Part shown: positions 43,498 to 51,825 of the stretch, piece by piece
How the letters are laid out: the number at the start of each line of letters is the position of its first letter
How positions within the stretch are numbered: position 1 is the first letter of the stretch
Origin: Bacteroidales bacterium
Lineage (GTDB): Bacteria; Bacteroidota; Bacteroidia; Bacteroidales; F082
DNA length: 64,000 nt
NCBI GenBank assembly: GCA_023229135.1
Contig: JALNZT010000009.1
Coordinates: forward strand, 1 to 64,000
Direction of reading: 5' to 3'
Translations under genes and position numbers: made by a program
Notes under the pieces: generated by a model
Seen by the model: only the letters and a program-made list of their open reading frames with translations
Database searches by the model: none
Told to the model about the DNA's origin: nothing

Positions 43498-44700
43498 TTA
43501 CTCCGTTAATAAATGATGATAAACCGGCTGATGATTTGGCAGCAAATTTGGGTGAAAAATATGAATAAAATCTGCCAGTAAAACATCTGGCTCGTACTGA
43601 CTTTTTTCAAAATAACCCGTTTTAAATGTGTTGCAAAGGATAACTTTACGATTGTTGAACGCCTCAAAACTGCTGTACAAAGCATTCTCTTTCAACAGCT
43701 GACTATAACCATAATCAGCACTGCTGGCCTGACTGATTCGCCAATAATCAGCCGCAGAACCTTTGGCGATAATCGTTTCAATATCAAGAGGAACACTCGC
43801 TGTCGAGGACTCATCTCGCCACAGATAATCAGCACCGGCATCCTCGAATATCTGCGCCAGATAACTCTTCCCACCAGGAATATACCACTGCCCGTTAAAA
43901 GCTTTTTCGGCAATGATGGTCGGCTTCTGGTGTTCGCTATCGGCAACCAGTTGTTTTAAAGATTGATAATTCTGGACGACATCCGCAAACCATTTGTCAG
44001 TAGTTGTGTTTTTTTGGGTTAAAAAACCCAGTATCCTAAACCATTCGGCACGACCTAAAGGACTGTTTTCTATATAATCAGGCCAAGCCAAAAGTGTTAT
44101 TCCTGTGCGTGTCAGGCTTACGGGTGTTCCAGTAGGATAGGGCGAAAACAAAACCAGCTCAGCTTTTGTATTTATGAGTTTTTCAAAGTCAAACTGGCCA
44201 TTTTTTGCAACCTCAACCACCTTATTAGCGGCCAAAAGCTGTTGCATCAGGCTATCGAGCACATAATCAGCTTCCGAAATACCCACAATATGATTCTCAA
44301 GGCCCAATTTTAACAGTGGCGACCACTGCGTTGACGACAGTGTAACTAACTTTTTTACAGGTGTTTTTATCAGTGGTAAAGTCTGGAATTTTAATGGAAC
44401 ATCCAAACTATCAGGCCAAAGTAAAAATTGTTTCTCTGCCTCAGCTGAGGATTTCCAGGGCAGATCAATTTGAAGTAAAAAGCCATCACCCAAAGGCATA
44501 ACCCGAACGCCTTTAGCAAATTGAATCAAATTTTCTTGAGGTGAGATAACAAACTGCTTTTGCTCAGGCTGGTTGGTACAAGCGGTAAAAAAACCAAGCA
44601 GCGCAAAAAATAGATAGAAAGAAAACTGTTTTTTCAAGAAAGTATTAATCTTATAAATTGTTTTCACTTTCGCTGAGTAAAATAACATGAAGAGAAACAA
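43498..44700 (-). CDS. metal-chelate/B12 ABC transporter binding lipoprotein (BtuF-like)
   Basis: Protein of 400 residues. A hydrophobic segment ends in the lipobox FFTAC, so it should be a lipoprotein; the N-terminal 40 residues are partly unusual and the true start may be later (M5). The mature region has BtuF-like features: VKKLVTLSSTQWSPLLKLGL, HIVGISEADYV, LINTKAELVLFSPYP and GGKSYLAQIFEDAGADYLWR. It would capture an iron complex or cobalamin and deliver it to the FecCD permease. First gene of a three-gene operon behind TAATTTTG at 44723-44730 (minus). Confidence 0.85.
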   Translation of the reverse strand: MFLFMLFYSAKVKTIYKINTFLKKQFSFYLFFALLGFFTACTNQPEQKQFVISPQENLIQFAKGVRVMPLGDGFLLQIDLPWKSSAEAEKQFLLWPDSLDVPLKFQTLPLIKTPVKKLVTLSSTQWSPLLKLGLENHIVGISEADYVLDSLMQQLLAANKVVEVAKNGQFDFEKLINTKAELVLFSPYPTGTPVSLTRTGITLLAWPDYIENSPLGRAEWFRILGFLTQKNTTTDKWFADVVQNYQSLKQLVADSEHQKPTIIAEKAFNGQWYIPGGKSYLAQIFEDAGADYLWRDESSTASVPLDIETIIAKGSAADYWRISQASSADYGYSQLLKENALYSSFEAFNNRKVILCNTFKTGYFEKSQYEPDVLLADFIHIFHPNLLPNHQPVYHHLLTE

Positions 44701-44722
44701 ATTTGCATCATTTTTGATTGTT

Positions 44723-44730
44723 CAAAATTA
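44723..44730 (-). promoter_or_regulatory. -7 promoter box of the ABC operon
   Basis: Minus strand TAATTTTG 22 bases before the start at 44700. No B12 riboswitch or Fur box is recognised in this leader. Confidence 0.45.
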
Positions 44731-44772
44731 CAAAAAGGAAGTTGAACCCGGGCTACTCCCGAAAATAATAGA

Positions 44773-44780
44773 TACTTTTG
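44773..44780 (+). promoter_or_regulatory. -7 promoter box before the mutL cluster
   Basis: TACTTTTG on the plus strand, 65 bases before ATG 44846. No -33 TTG at ideal spacing. Confidence 0.5.
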
Positions 44781-44845
44781 TAGTTTTTAAATTTAAAACA
44801 CAAAGGTTAATTAGGAACAGATTCTAGGTCAAAGTCGTTGATATT

Positions 44846-45157
44846 ATGAGATTTATATTTTTTAGAACCAGTAAACCAAGCCGATTTAATTATCGCCCGC
44901 GCTACTACAATCCTGAAAGGGAGGAGCTTGAGCGCAAACGTGCGAAGATGGGTTTAGATGCCAAACTGACAGAACAGGAAGAATTGCGCTTGCGGATGTC
45001 GGCCAGGTGGCGTAAACAAAATCCGGTGGAATTTGGTAATCGCTATAAGAAAATGAGTTTTATCGTATATGGATCGGTGGTTTTAATCGGAATTTATGTG
45101 ATCTTTTTTACGCGTTTTATAGAAAACCTCCTTAGTGCTTTTGGGCTCACGCTTTAA
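44846..45157 (+). CDS. small conserved inner-membrane protein upstream of mutL
   Basis: Protein of 103 residues. The N-terminal half is highly basic and tyrosine-rich (FRTSKPSRFNYRPRYYNPER, then charged helix). One transmembrane helix is at about residues 73-91 (IVYGSVVLIGIYVIFF). The same small protein is common upstream of mutL in Bacteroidetes; its function is unknown. The mutL start is 14 bases after the stop. Confidence 0.75.
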   Translation: MRFIFFRTSKPSRFNYRPRYYNPEREELERKRAKMGLDAKLTEQEELRLRMSARWRKQNPVEFGNRYKKMSFIVYGSVVLIGIYVIFFTRFIENLLSAFGLTL

Positions 45158-45171
45158 CAATTGGTGCTTTC

Positions 45172-47007
45172 ATGCTGACAGATATCATCAAGTTACTTCC
45201 TGATTCCGTGGCCAATCAAATTGCCGCCGGCGAGGTTATTCAGCGTCCGGCTTCGGCGGTTAAAGAGCTACTGGAAAATGCCTTAGATGCCGGAGCAACC
45301 CAAATTGACCTGATCGTGAAAGAATCCGGAAAAACCCTTATTCAGGTTATTGATAACGGCTGCGGCATGTCGGACACCGATGCACGTATGAGTTTTGAAA
45401 GGCATGCTACTTCAAAAATCAGCAAAGCCAACGACTTATTTTCAATTAGAACGATGGGCTTTCGAGGCGAGGCAATGGCCAGTATCGCTGCTATTGCGCA
45501 GGTAGAACTTAAAAGCAAACGCGCCTCCGATGAAGCCGGCACACATATTATTATAGAAGGCTCTGTGGTAAAAGACCAACAGATGACCGCCATGAACGAC
45601 GGAACCCAGATCGCGGTAAAAAACTTGTTTTATAATGTGCCTGCACGGCGTAACTTTCTCAAATCCAATCCGGCAGAGATGCGCCATATCGTAGAAGAGT
45701 TTCACCGTGTTTCGCTGATGCATCCCGAAGTGGCTTTTACGCTTACCAGCAACGACAAGGAAATTTTTCATCTCTATACCGGAAACCTCAAGCAGCGTAT
45801 CGTTGCTTTGTTTGGAAATGCCTACAACGAGCGACTGCTACCTGTTTCGCAAGATTCCGACACCGTTTCAATAGAAGGATTTATCGGAAAAGCCATCTAT
45901 GCTAAGAAGACGCGGGGCGAGCAATATTTTTTCGTCAATAACCGCTATATTAGGCATCCATACCTACATCACGCTGTTGAAAATGCTTTTCAGGAATTGC
46001 TCCCAAAAGACAGCTTTCCGAGTTATTTTTTAAATATCAAGATTGATTCGGCAGAAATCGACATCAATATACATCCCACCAAAACAGAGGTTAACTTTCA
46101 GGACACCAAGCTGATATACGCCATTCTACACGCTGCCGTGAAAAAATCTATCGGCCAGCACAACTTAGCTCCTATGATTGATTTCGATGTGAATACGGAG
46201 ATGGATATAGATTTTGGTGAAATAAGCCGGTCGAACCGTCCTATCACACCGCCTTCCATTGAGGTAAATCCTAATTTTAATCCTTTCGAACACGGTAGAG
46301 GCAACTGGCAGCCCAAAACCGCAAACAGAAATACAAGCGGTGATAACTGGCGGTCGCTTTTTGGCGAAAGAACCGACGCACAACAGCATCAGGATGAGCA
46401 AGAACCAGTAGCAGAAAAAGACACATCAGCAGCTTTTACACCCGGCAACAACCGTTTTTTGCAGCTCAGGCAGGCCTATATCGTTACGGCGATAAGATCG
46501 GGTCTGATGGTGGTTGACCAATATCTAGCCCATTGGCGCATACTTTATGAACAAAATCTAAAACAGTTAGAAAGAGAAAAATCCGGCTCACAACAAGAAC
46601 TTTTCCCACAACACATTCAATTTAACAGCAGCGATGCGACCTTGCTCAGAGAACTGATTGAACCGCTTAAAATATTGGGATACAATATTGAAGAGATGGG
46701 TCAAACCACTTTTGTTGTAAACGGAACACCCGAAGGTCTTGTTGAAAAAGACATTCACGGACTGATCGAAAATATTTTAGAACACTACAAAAAGAACGCG
46801 AGTGATTTGCAACTGGAAAAGAAGCTAAACCTGGCCAGGACGATCTCGGCACATACCGCTACCAAACACGGGCAAATGCTGAACGAAACCGAGATGGGTG
46901 CGCTGATTGACAGACTTTTTGCTTGTCAGGTTCCTGAGATAGCACCAGACGGACGCAAAATATTTGCCACTTTACCTCTTCACGAATTACAACAATTACT
47001 TAAATAA
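45172..47007 (+). CDS. mutL: DNA mismatch repair protein MutL
   Basis: Protein of 611 residues. N-terminal GHKL ATPase: IAAGEVIQRPASAVKELLEN, ALDAGATQIDL, DNGCGM, GFRGEA, and FYNVPARRNFLKS. The C-terminal domain starts near residue 430. The endonuclease motif DQHAxxE is not intact: VDQYLAHWRILYE has Tyr for His and Trp for Glu. It therefore looks nuclease-deficient, like some other Bacteroidetes MutL. Partner to MutS in mismatch recognition and strand processing. Confidence 0.94.
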   Translation: MLTDIIKLLPDSVANQIAAGEVIQRPASAVKELLENALDAGATQIDLIVKESGKTLIQVIDNGCGMSDTDARMSFERHATSKISKANDLFSIRTMGFRGEAMASIAAIAQVELKSKRASDEAGTHIIIEGSVVKDQQMTAMNDGTQIAVKNLFYNVPARRNFLKSNPAEMRHIVEEFHRVSLMHPEVAFTLTSNDKEIFHLYTGNLKQRIVALFGNAYNERLLPVSQDSDTVSIEGFIGKAIYAKKTRGEQYFFVNNRYIRHPYLHHAVENAFQELLPKDSFPSYFLNIKIDSAEIDINIHPTKTEVNFQDTKLIYAILHAAVKKSIGQHNLAPMIDFDVNTEMDIDFGEISRSNRPITPPSIEVNPNFNPFEHGRGNWQPKTANRNTSGDNWRSLFGERTDAQQHQDEQEPVAEKDTSAAFTPGNNRFLQLRQAYIVTAIRSGLMVVDQYLAHWRILYEQNLKQLEREKSGSQQELFPQHIQFNSSDATLLRELIEPLKILGYNIEEMGQTTFVVNGTPEGLVEKDIHGLIENILEHYKKNASDLQLEKKLNLARTISAHTATKHGQMLNETEMGALIDRLFACQVPEIAPDGRKIFATLPLHELQQLLK

Positions 47008-47016
47008 ACTGAACGT

Positions 47017-47868
47017 ATGACGCAATTCCAGCCTACCGGCTTTAAGATACTTCCGCCTGTGGTTAAAAACCTGCTGATCATTAATGGCTTGTTTTTTCTA
47101 GCAACAATAAGTTTGGGTAGTGTTTTTAATGTAGATCTGACCAAATTACTCGGATTGCATTATCTCACCGCCTCGGATTTTTCACCCTATCAGTTTGTTA
47201 CCTATATGTTTATGCATGGTGGTTTTGCACATATCTTGTTCAATATGTTCGCGCTATGGATGTTTGGCAACACGCTGGAGAATATATGGGGGCCAAAACG
47301 GTTCCTGACGTATTATATGGTTACTGGGATTGGTGCCGGCATTGTTTACCTGATTTGGATTAGTTTTCAGATTATGCCCGTTATCAATCAGATTGACCTC
47401 TTTGTCAATAGCCGTGATCTAAATGTTTTAGGTAACTTCACAGGAGAACATACGTTCAGAGTAAACGAGTTTTCGGGACAGATATGGTATCAGTTTCAGG
47501 AGTTTAAAAGCAGTGTCAGGATGTTATCGGTTAATCCTTCTAACGCCGATGCCATGCAAACAGCCGTAAATTTCATGACCGATTACAAAGCCTTTTACCT
47601 CAATCAATTTGTTGTGGTTGGCGCATCAGGAGCGGTTTTTGGAATACTGCTCGCCTTTGGGATGATGTTTCCCAATTCGCTTATCTACCTTTATTTCGCT
47701 ATCCCCATCAAAGCCAAGTATTTCGTAATTTTATACGGTGCTTTCGAGCTGTATTCAGGTGTGTTTAGAGGTCATGACACCAATGTCGCACACTTCGCCC
47801 ACCTTGGTGGAATGTTGTTTGGATATATTTTAATTGTTTATTGGAAAAAGAAAGGTGAATTTCGTTGA
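47017..47868 (+). CDS. rhomboid family intramembrane protease
   Basis: Six-helix serine protease of 283 residues. HGGFAHILFNMFALWMFG gives the oxyanion-hole region; the catalytic Ser lies in VVGASGAVFGILLAFG and the catalytic His in AHFAHLGGMLFGY. It has an insertion of about 80 residues between helices 1-3 and the active-site block compared with the smaller rhomboids. Follows mutL by nine bases and overlaps a second rhomboid by four bases (ATGA), so the two are likely co-translated. Confidence 0.9.
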   Translation: MTQFQPTGFKILPPVVKNLLIINGLFFLATISLGSVFNVDLTKLLGLHYLTASDFSPYQFVTYMFMHGGFAHILFNMFALWMFGNTLENIWGPKRFLTYYMVTGIGAGIVYLIWISFQIMPVINQIDLFVNSRDLNVLGNFTGEHTFRVNEFSGQIWYQFQEFKSSVRMLSVNPSNADAMQTAVNFMTDYKAFYLNQFVVVGASGAVFGILLAFGMMFPNSLIYLYFAIPIKAKYFVILYGAFELYSGVFRGHDTNVAHFAHLGGMLFGYILIVYWKKKGEFR

Positions 47869-48764
47869 TGAATACTTATCAGTCAAATCAGTTTTTGGAT
47901 AATTTCCGGTATTTTTTCAGGCAGCCTCACGTATTGCCACGTCTGATTCTTATCAATTCGGGCGTATTTGTATTGGTTTATGTTGTCAAATTATTTGCAT
48001 GGCTATTTCAGGTCGATTCCGGACAGGCAATATTATCACCCTTAACGCGCTGGCTGGCACTTCCGGCAAGTATGGAACAACTGCTTGTAAAACCCTGGAC
48101 GATAATTAGCTATATGTTTTTGCATGAGGGCTTTTTTCATCTGTTTTTTAATATGATTGTGCTTTACTTTGGCGGACAGATATTCCTGCAATATATGTCG
48201 TCGCGCAAATTATTAAGCACTTATCTTATAGGCGGCTTAACGGGTGGCTTGTTTTATGTGTTGGCCTACAACCTGTTTCCCGTTTTTCATCAAATTTCTG
48301 AAATATCTGTTGCCTTAGGTGCATCTGCTTCTGTTTTGGCCATACTGATCGCGGCAGCAACTTATGTACCCGAATACCGCGTAAACCTTATATTTATTGG
48401 CCCCGTGAAACTAAAATATCTCGCTATAGTATTTGTTGTGCTTGATTTCTTTAGCATTCAGGGAAATAATCCCGGCGGCCATATCGCGCATCTCGGGGGT
48501 GCCTTTTGGGGCTTTTTATATGTATATCTCTATCGCCACGGCACAGATGTTTACAGCGTTTTTAATCAATTTTACCGCAAGCCGATGGAAGTAAAACCCG
48601 GCAACAGAAAAGCAGCCAGGCCATTGACAGACGAAGAATACAATGCGCAGAAAAACCGTGAACAACATAATATTGACCATATTCTCGACAAAATTGCCAA
48701 AGACGGCTACAAAAGTCTGACAAAAAAGGAGAAAGATTTTCTTTTTAAGTCCGGTAAGCCATGA
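47865..48764 (+). CDS. rhomboid family intramembrane protease, second copy
   Basis: Protein of 299 residues, clear rhomboid: FLHEGFFHLFFNMIVLYFGG, catalytic Ser in ALGASASVLAILIAA (GASA instead of GASG) and His in GGHIAHLGGAFWGF. A C-terminal cytoplasmic tail of about 80 residues is charged and begins with KPMEVKPGNRKAARPLTDEE. This tail is conserved in Bacteroidetes rhomboids and ends in YKSLTKKEKDFLF. It overlaps the first rhomboid by four bases. Substrates unknown. Confidence 0.9.
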   Translation: MMNTYQSNQFLDNFRYFFRQPHVLPRLILINSGVFVLVYVVKLFAWLFQVDSGQAILSPLTRWLALPASMEQLLVKPWTIISYMFLHEGFFHLFFNMIVLYFGGQIFLQYMSSRKLLSTYLIGGLTGGLFYVLAYNLFPVFHQISEISVALGASASVLAILIAAATYVPEYRVNLIFIGPVKLKYLAIVFVVLDFFSIQGNNPGGHIAHLGGAFWGFLYVYLYRHGTDVYSVFNQFYRKPMEVKPGNRKAARPLTDEEYNAQKNREQHNIDHILDKIAKDGYKSLTKKEKDFLFKSGKP

Positions 48765-48772
48765 TTTGCTGA

Positions 48773-48857
48773 TTTGCTGATGTGCTGATGTGCTGATGTG
48801 GTGATTTGCTGATGGAAGAATTTGAAGATTTGAGGATTTGAGGATTTGAGGATTTGC
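48773..48857. repeat. tandem short repeats TGATTTGC/TGATGTGC and GAGGATTT
   Basis: Immediately after the rhomboid stop: repeats of GCTGATGT/GCTGATTT, then four units of GAGGATTT/GAAGATTT. The repeats are not in a reading frame of any gene. Confidence 0.75.
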
Positions 48858-48873
48858 CCCGAAAGCTTTCGGG
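48858..48873. repeat. palindrome CCCGAAAGCTTTCGGG
   Basis: Perfect 16-base palindrome of the same family as the hairpin at 1770. Confidence 0.7.
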
Positions 48874-48899
48874 TTGAGGGTGTGCTGATGGATTACAGT

Positions 48900-48919
48900 T
48901 CGATCACCTTGAATTTCGT
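48900..48919. repeat. 20-base direct repeat, copy 1
   Basis: TCGATCACCTTGAATTTCGT, repeated exactly at 49076-49095. Confidence 0.75.
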
Positions 48920-49075
48920 ATAATACAGATTGTTTTTAGTTTATTACATAGATTATAGGCGTTATGCATTGCAGAGTCAAAGGTCTTCGAGCGTAGGCGA
49001 GAAGCCGACTTGTGTGGTACTCTCAACTTAAAATCGGTGTTATCGGCTAACTTCGGCAAGCTCAGCAGAACTTAC

Positions 49076-49095
49076 TCGATCACCTTGAATTTCGT
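49076..49095. repeat. 20-base direct repeat, copy 2
   Basis: Identical to 48900-48919, 176 bases apart. The rest of the gap 48765-49187 carries the tandem repeats and a -7 box only. Confidence 0.75.
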
Positions 49096-49164
49096 TAAAT
49101 AAGCGTGTAAACCCGTGAACCCCTGAACACGAACAAGCCGAAAAATCCTTACGCGAATTATGGT

Positions 49165-49172
49165 TATTTTTG
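49165..49172 (+). promoter_or_regulatory. -7 promoter box of uvrB
   Basis: TATTTTTG, a TAnnTTTG match 15 bases before the TTG start codon at 49188, which makes the messenger almost leaderless. Confidence 0.55.
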
Positions 49173-49187
49173 CAAAAAACTGAAATT

Positions 49188-51194
49188 TTGAAATTCAATT
49201 TAGTCTCAGATTTTAAACCCACCGGCGATCAGCCCGAAGCCATTGCACAATTAGTGGAAGGCCTGAAGCGTGGCGACCATTTTCAAACCTTATTGGGTGT
49301 TACCGGCTCAGGGAAAACCTTTACCGTGGCCAATATGTTGGCGCAGGTGAACCGTCCGGCCCTGGTTTTAAGCCATAACAAGACCCTGGCGGCCCAGCTT
49401 TACGGGGAGTTTAAACAGTTTTTCCCGGAAAATGCCGTGGAATATTTTGTCTCCTACTACGATTATTATCAGCCCGAGGCTTTTATTCCAAGCACGAATA
49501 CTTACATCGAAAAAGACCTCTCTATTAATGATGAAATCGAAAAATTACGGCTCAGCACCACCTCTTCCCTACTTTCGGGCCGACGCGATGTGATTGTGGT
49601 TTCGTCGGTTTCCTGTATTTACGGTATTGGCAATCCTGATGACTTCAGCAGCAATGTTATTTATCTGGAAAAGAAACAGTTAATCAGTCGTAATTATTTG
49701 TTACAACTGCTTGTGAACGCGCTATACAGCCGCACCGATCTGGAGTTGAGCCGCGGGAAATTCCGGGTGAAAGGCGACACCCTCGATATATTCCCAGCCT
49801 ATGCTGACCAGGGTTTCAGGATTATTTTTTGGGGAGATGAGATTGACAGCTTGGAAATTATTGAGCCGGAGAGCGGCAAAAGAATTGAATCGCTGGACGA
49901 GCTCACCATTTATCCTGCCAATATTTTCGTGACTTCGCCCGACAAGATGAAAGATGCTATTACGGAAATTCAGGACGATCTGTTTAAACAAGTGTCTTAT
50001 AATAGAGACAACGGCAAGTACGAAGAAGCCAAGCGCTTAGAAGACCGGGTAACTTACGACATTGAGATGATGCGCGAACTAGGCTATTGCAGTGGCATAG
50101 AAAACTATTCGCGCTATTTTGATGGTAGAAAGCCCGGATCGCGTCCTTTCTGTCTCTTGGATTATTTTCCTGACGATTTTATCACGATTATTGATGAAAG
50201 CCACGTTACTATTCCGCAGTTGCGTGCCATGTATGGCGGCGACCGTTCGCGCAAGCAAACCCTTGTAGAATATGGCTTTAGACTGCCTTCTGCTTTAGAT
50301 AATCGTCCGCTGAAGTTTGACGAATTTGAAGCCATTACCGATCAAGTTGTGTATGTGAGTGCCACACCTGCCGACTACGAATTGCAGCAGTCAGAAGGCG
50401 TCTTCGTGGAACAGGTAATTCGTCCGACAGGTTTGCTTGATCCGCTAATTGAAGTACGGCCAAGCCTGAACCAGATTGATGACTTGCTGGATGAAATTGC
50501 CGGCATAATAAAAAGTGGTCAACGCGTTTTAGTTACCACACTCACCAAGCGTATGGCCGAGGAACTTACCAAATACCTAAACAAACTCAAAGTGAGCAGC
50601 CGATATATCCACTCGGATATCGACACGCTGGAACGCGTAGAAATTATGCACGGCCTGCGCAACGGCGATTTCGATGTGTTGGTTGGTGTCAATCTTTTAC
50701 GCGAGGGTCTCGACTTACCCGAAGTAAGCCTGGTGGCTATCTTAGATGCTGACAAAGAAGGGTTTTTGCGTTCAGAACGATCGCTAACACAGACGGCGGG
50801 AAGAGCCGCCAGAAATGTGAATAGCAAGGTAATAATGTATGCCGACAAGATGACGGGCTCGATGCAGCGTACCATTGATGAAACCAATCGCCGAAGAGCT
50901 AAACAACTGGCTTATAATGAAAAACACGGCATAACACCAAAATCCATTTTGCGCCCCATGCATAGCGTTTTAGGGAAATCAGGCCAAAAAGAAAAGTATT
51001 ATGCTGGCCCTGAAGGTCTTATCGGTGACAAACATTTAGCTGCTGACCCGGTGGTGTCCTATATGAGCGATAAGGATCGCCAAAAGGCAATTCAAAAGGC
51101 TAGAAAAGCCATGGAAGCTGCGGTCAAAGAACTTGATTTTATTGAAGCGGCAAGGCTCCGAGACGAGATTGAGCTTTATGAAAGCCAAAGCTGA
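49188..51194 (+). CDS. uvrB: excinuclease ABC subunit B
   Basis: Damage-verification helicase of 668 residues. No ATG is available: I start at TTG 49188 giving MKFNLVSDFKPTGDQPEA, which fits the UvrB N-terminus; the other in-frame TTG at 49170 overlaps the promoter box. Walker A TLLGVTGSGKT; beta-hairpin YYDYYQPEAFIPSTNTYIEK; motif VYVSATPADYE; C-terminal UVR motif VKELDFIEAARLRDEIE. It partners UvrA and UvrC (not in the window). Length is standard. Confidence 0.95.
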   Translation: MKFNLVSDFKPTGDQPEAIAQLVEGLKRGDHFQTLLGVTGSGKTFTVANMLAQVNRPALVLSHNKTLAAQLYGEFKQFFPENAVEYFVSYYDYYQPEAFIPSTNTYIEKDLSINDEIEKLRLSTTSSLLSGRRDVIVVSSVSCIYGIGNPDDFSSNVIYLEKKQLISRNYLLQLLVNALYSRTDLELSRGKFRVKGDTLDIFPAYADQGFRIIFWGDEIDSLEIIEPESGKRIESLDELTIYPANIFVTSPDKMKDAITEIQDDLFKQVSYNRDNGKYEEAKRLEDRVTYDIEMMRELGYCSGIENYSRYFDGRKPGSRPFCLLDYFPDDFITIIDESHVTIPQLRAMYGGDRSRKQTLVEYGFRLPSALDNRPLKFDEFEAITDQVVYVSATPADYELQQSEGVFVEQVIRPTGLLDPLIEVRPSLNQIDDLLDEIAGIIKSGQRVLVTTLTKRMAEELTKYLNKLKVSSRYIHSDIDTLERVEIMHGLRNGDFDVLVGVNLLREGLDLPEVSLVAILDADKEGFLRSERSLTQTAGRAARNVNSKVIMYADKMTGSMQRTIDETNRRRAKQLAYNEKHGITPKSILRPMHSVLGKSGQKEKYYAGPEGLIGDKHLAADPVVSYMSDKDRQKAIQKARKAMEAAVKELDFIEAARLRDEIELYESQS

Positions 51195-51327
51195 TTATTA
51201 AAATAATATTTTTTCATGCTGTTATTTATTGGGATAACTAATTGAAATGAAGCGTCTTAAACAGCTATCATATGTATTAGGTCTTAGGCTGTCAACGATA
51301 TATTGTAGATAACTTCATCTTTTTTTA

Positions 51328-51357
51328 TTGAAATCTGCTCCTAAATACCTAATTTTG
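51328..51357 (+). promoter_or_regulatory. promoter of the polysaccharide operon
   Basis: TTG (51328-51330), exactly 19 bases, TAATTTTG (51350-51357): full Bacteroidetes consensus. Leader to ATG 51436 is about 70 bases. The remaining intergenic bases 51195-51327 show nothing. Confidence 0.8.
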
Positions 51358-51435
51358 CTTAATATAGCACTGTTAAATTAACCATTAATAGTGCTATAAT
51401 CAGCTAAAAACCTAGAAAACATTTAAGTTAAGTGC

Positions 51436-51807
51436 ATGAAAAAGAAAATTTTAGTAATAGATGACGAGTTAAGCATCAGGATGTTGTTAGAAAACTTTCT
51501 GAGTAAGAGCTATGATGTCATTACAAAAAATGATGGTTTGCAGGGGATAAAATGGATGGAAGAGGGTAACATGCCCGATTTGATTGTTGCTGATATTCAG
51601 ATGCCTAATTTAGATGGATATGAATTTATCAAAAACGTCCGATCCAGTGGCTTCTTCAAAGATGTTCCTGTCATTATGCTTTCGGGGATTGAAAGCTCAC
51701 AGGAAAAGGTAAAATGCCTTAAACTTGGTGCTAACGATTATATGGTAAAACCTTTTAATCCTGAAGAGCTATCGGTACGTATCGAACTTTTGCTGGCCCG
51801 TAAATAA
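51436..51807 (+). CDS. CheY-like single-domain response regulator
   Basis: Receiver domain of 123 residues. Acid pair in KILVIDDELSI, phospho-acceptor Asp in VADIQMPNLDGYE, Ser in IMLSGIE and Lys in YMVKPFNPEEL, so all canonical residues are present. No output domain. As the first gene of the polysaccharide operon it could transmit a signal to the enzyme encoded next, whose own receiver-like domain is degenerate. The cognate kinase is not in the window. Confidence 0.92.
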   Translation: MKKKILVIDDELSIRMLLENFLSKSYDVITKNDGLQGIKWMEEGNMPDLIVADIQMPNLDGYEFIKNVRSSGFFKDVPVIMLSGIESSQEKVKCLKLGANDYMVKPFNPEELSVRIELLLARK

Positions 51808-51825
51808 TCTAATATATAACCAGCC

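Noticed and set aside
44701..44845. Possible cobalamin riboswitch before the BtuF-like gene
   Set aside because: No B12-box or conserved stem of the riboswitch is visible on either strand; only promoter boxes are seen.
49170..49187. Longer uvrB start at TTG 49170
   Set aside because: It overlaps the TATTTTTG promoter box and adds residues not seen at the UvrB N-terminus.
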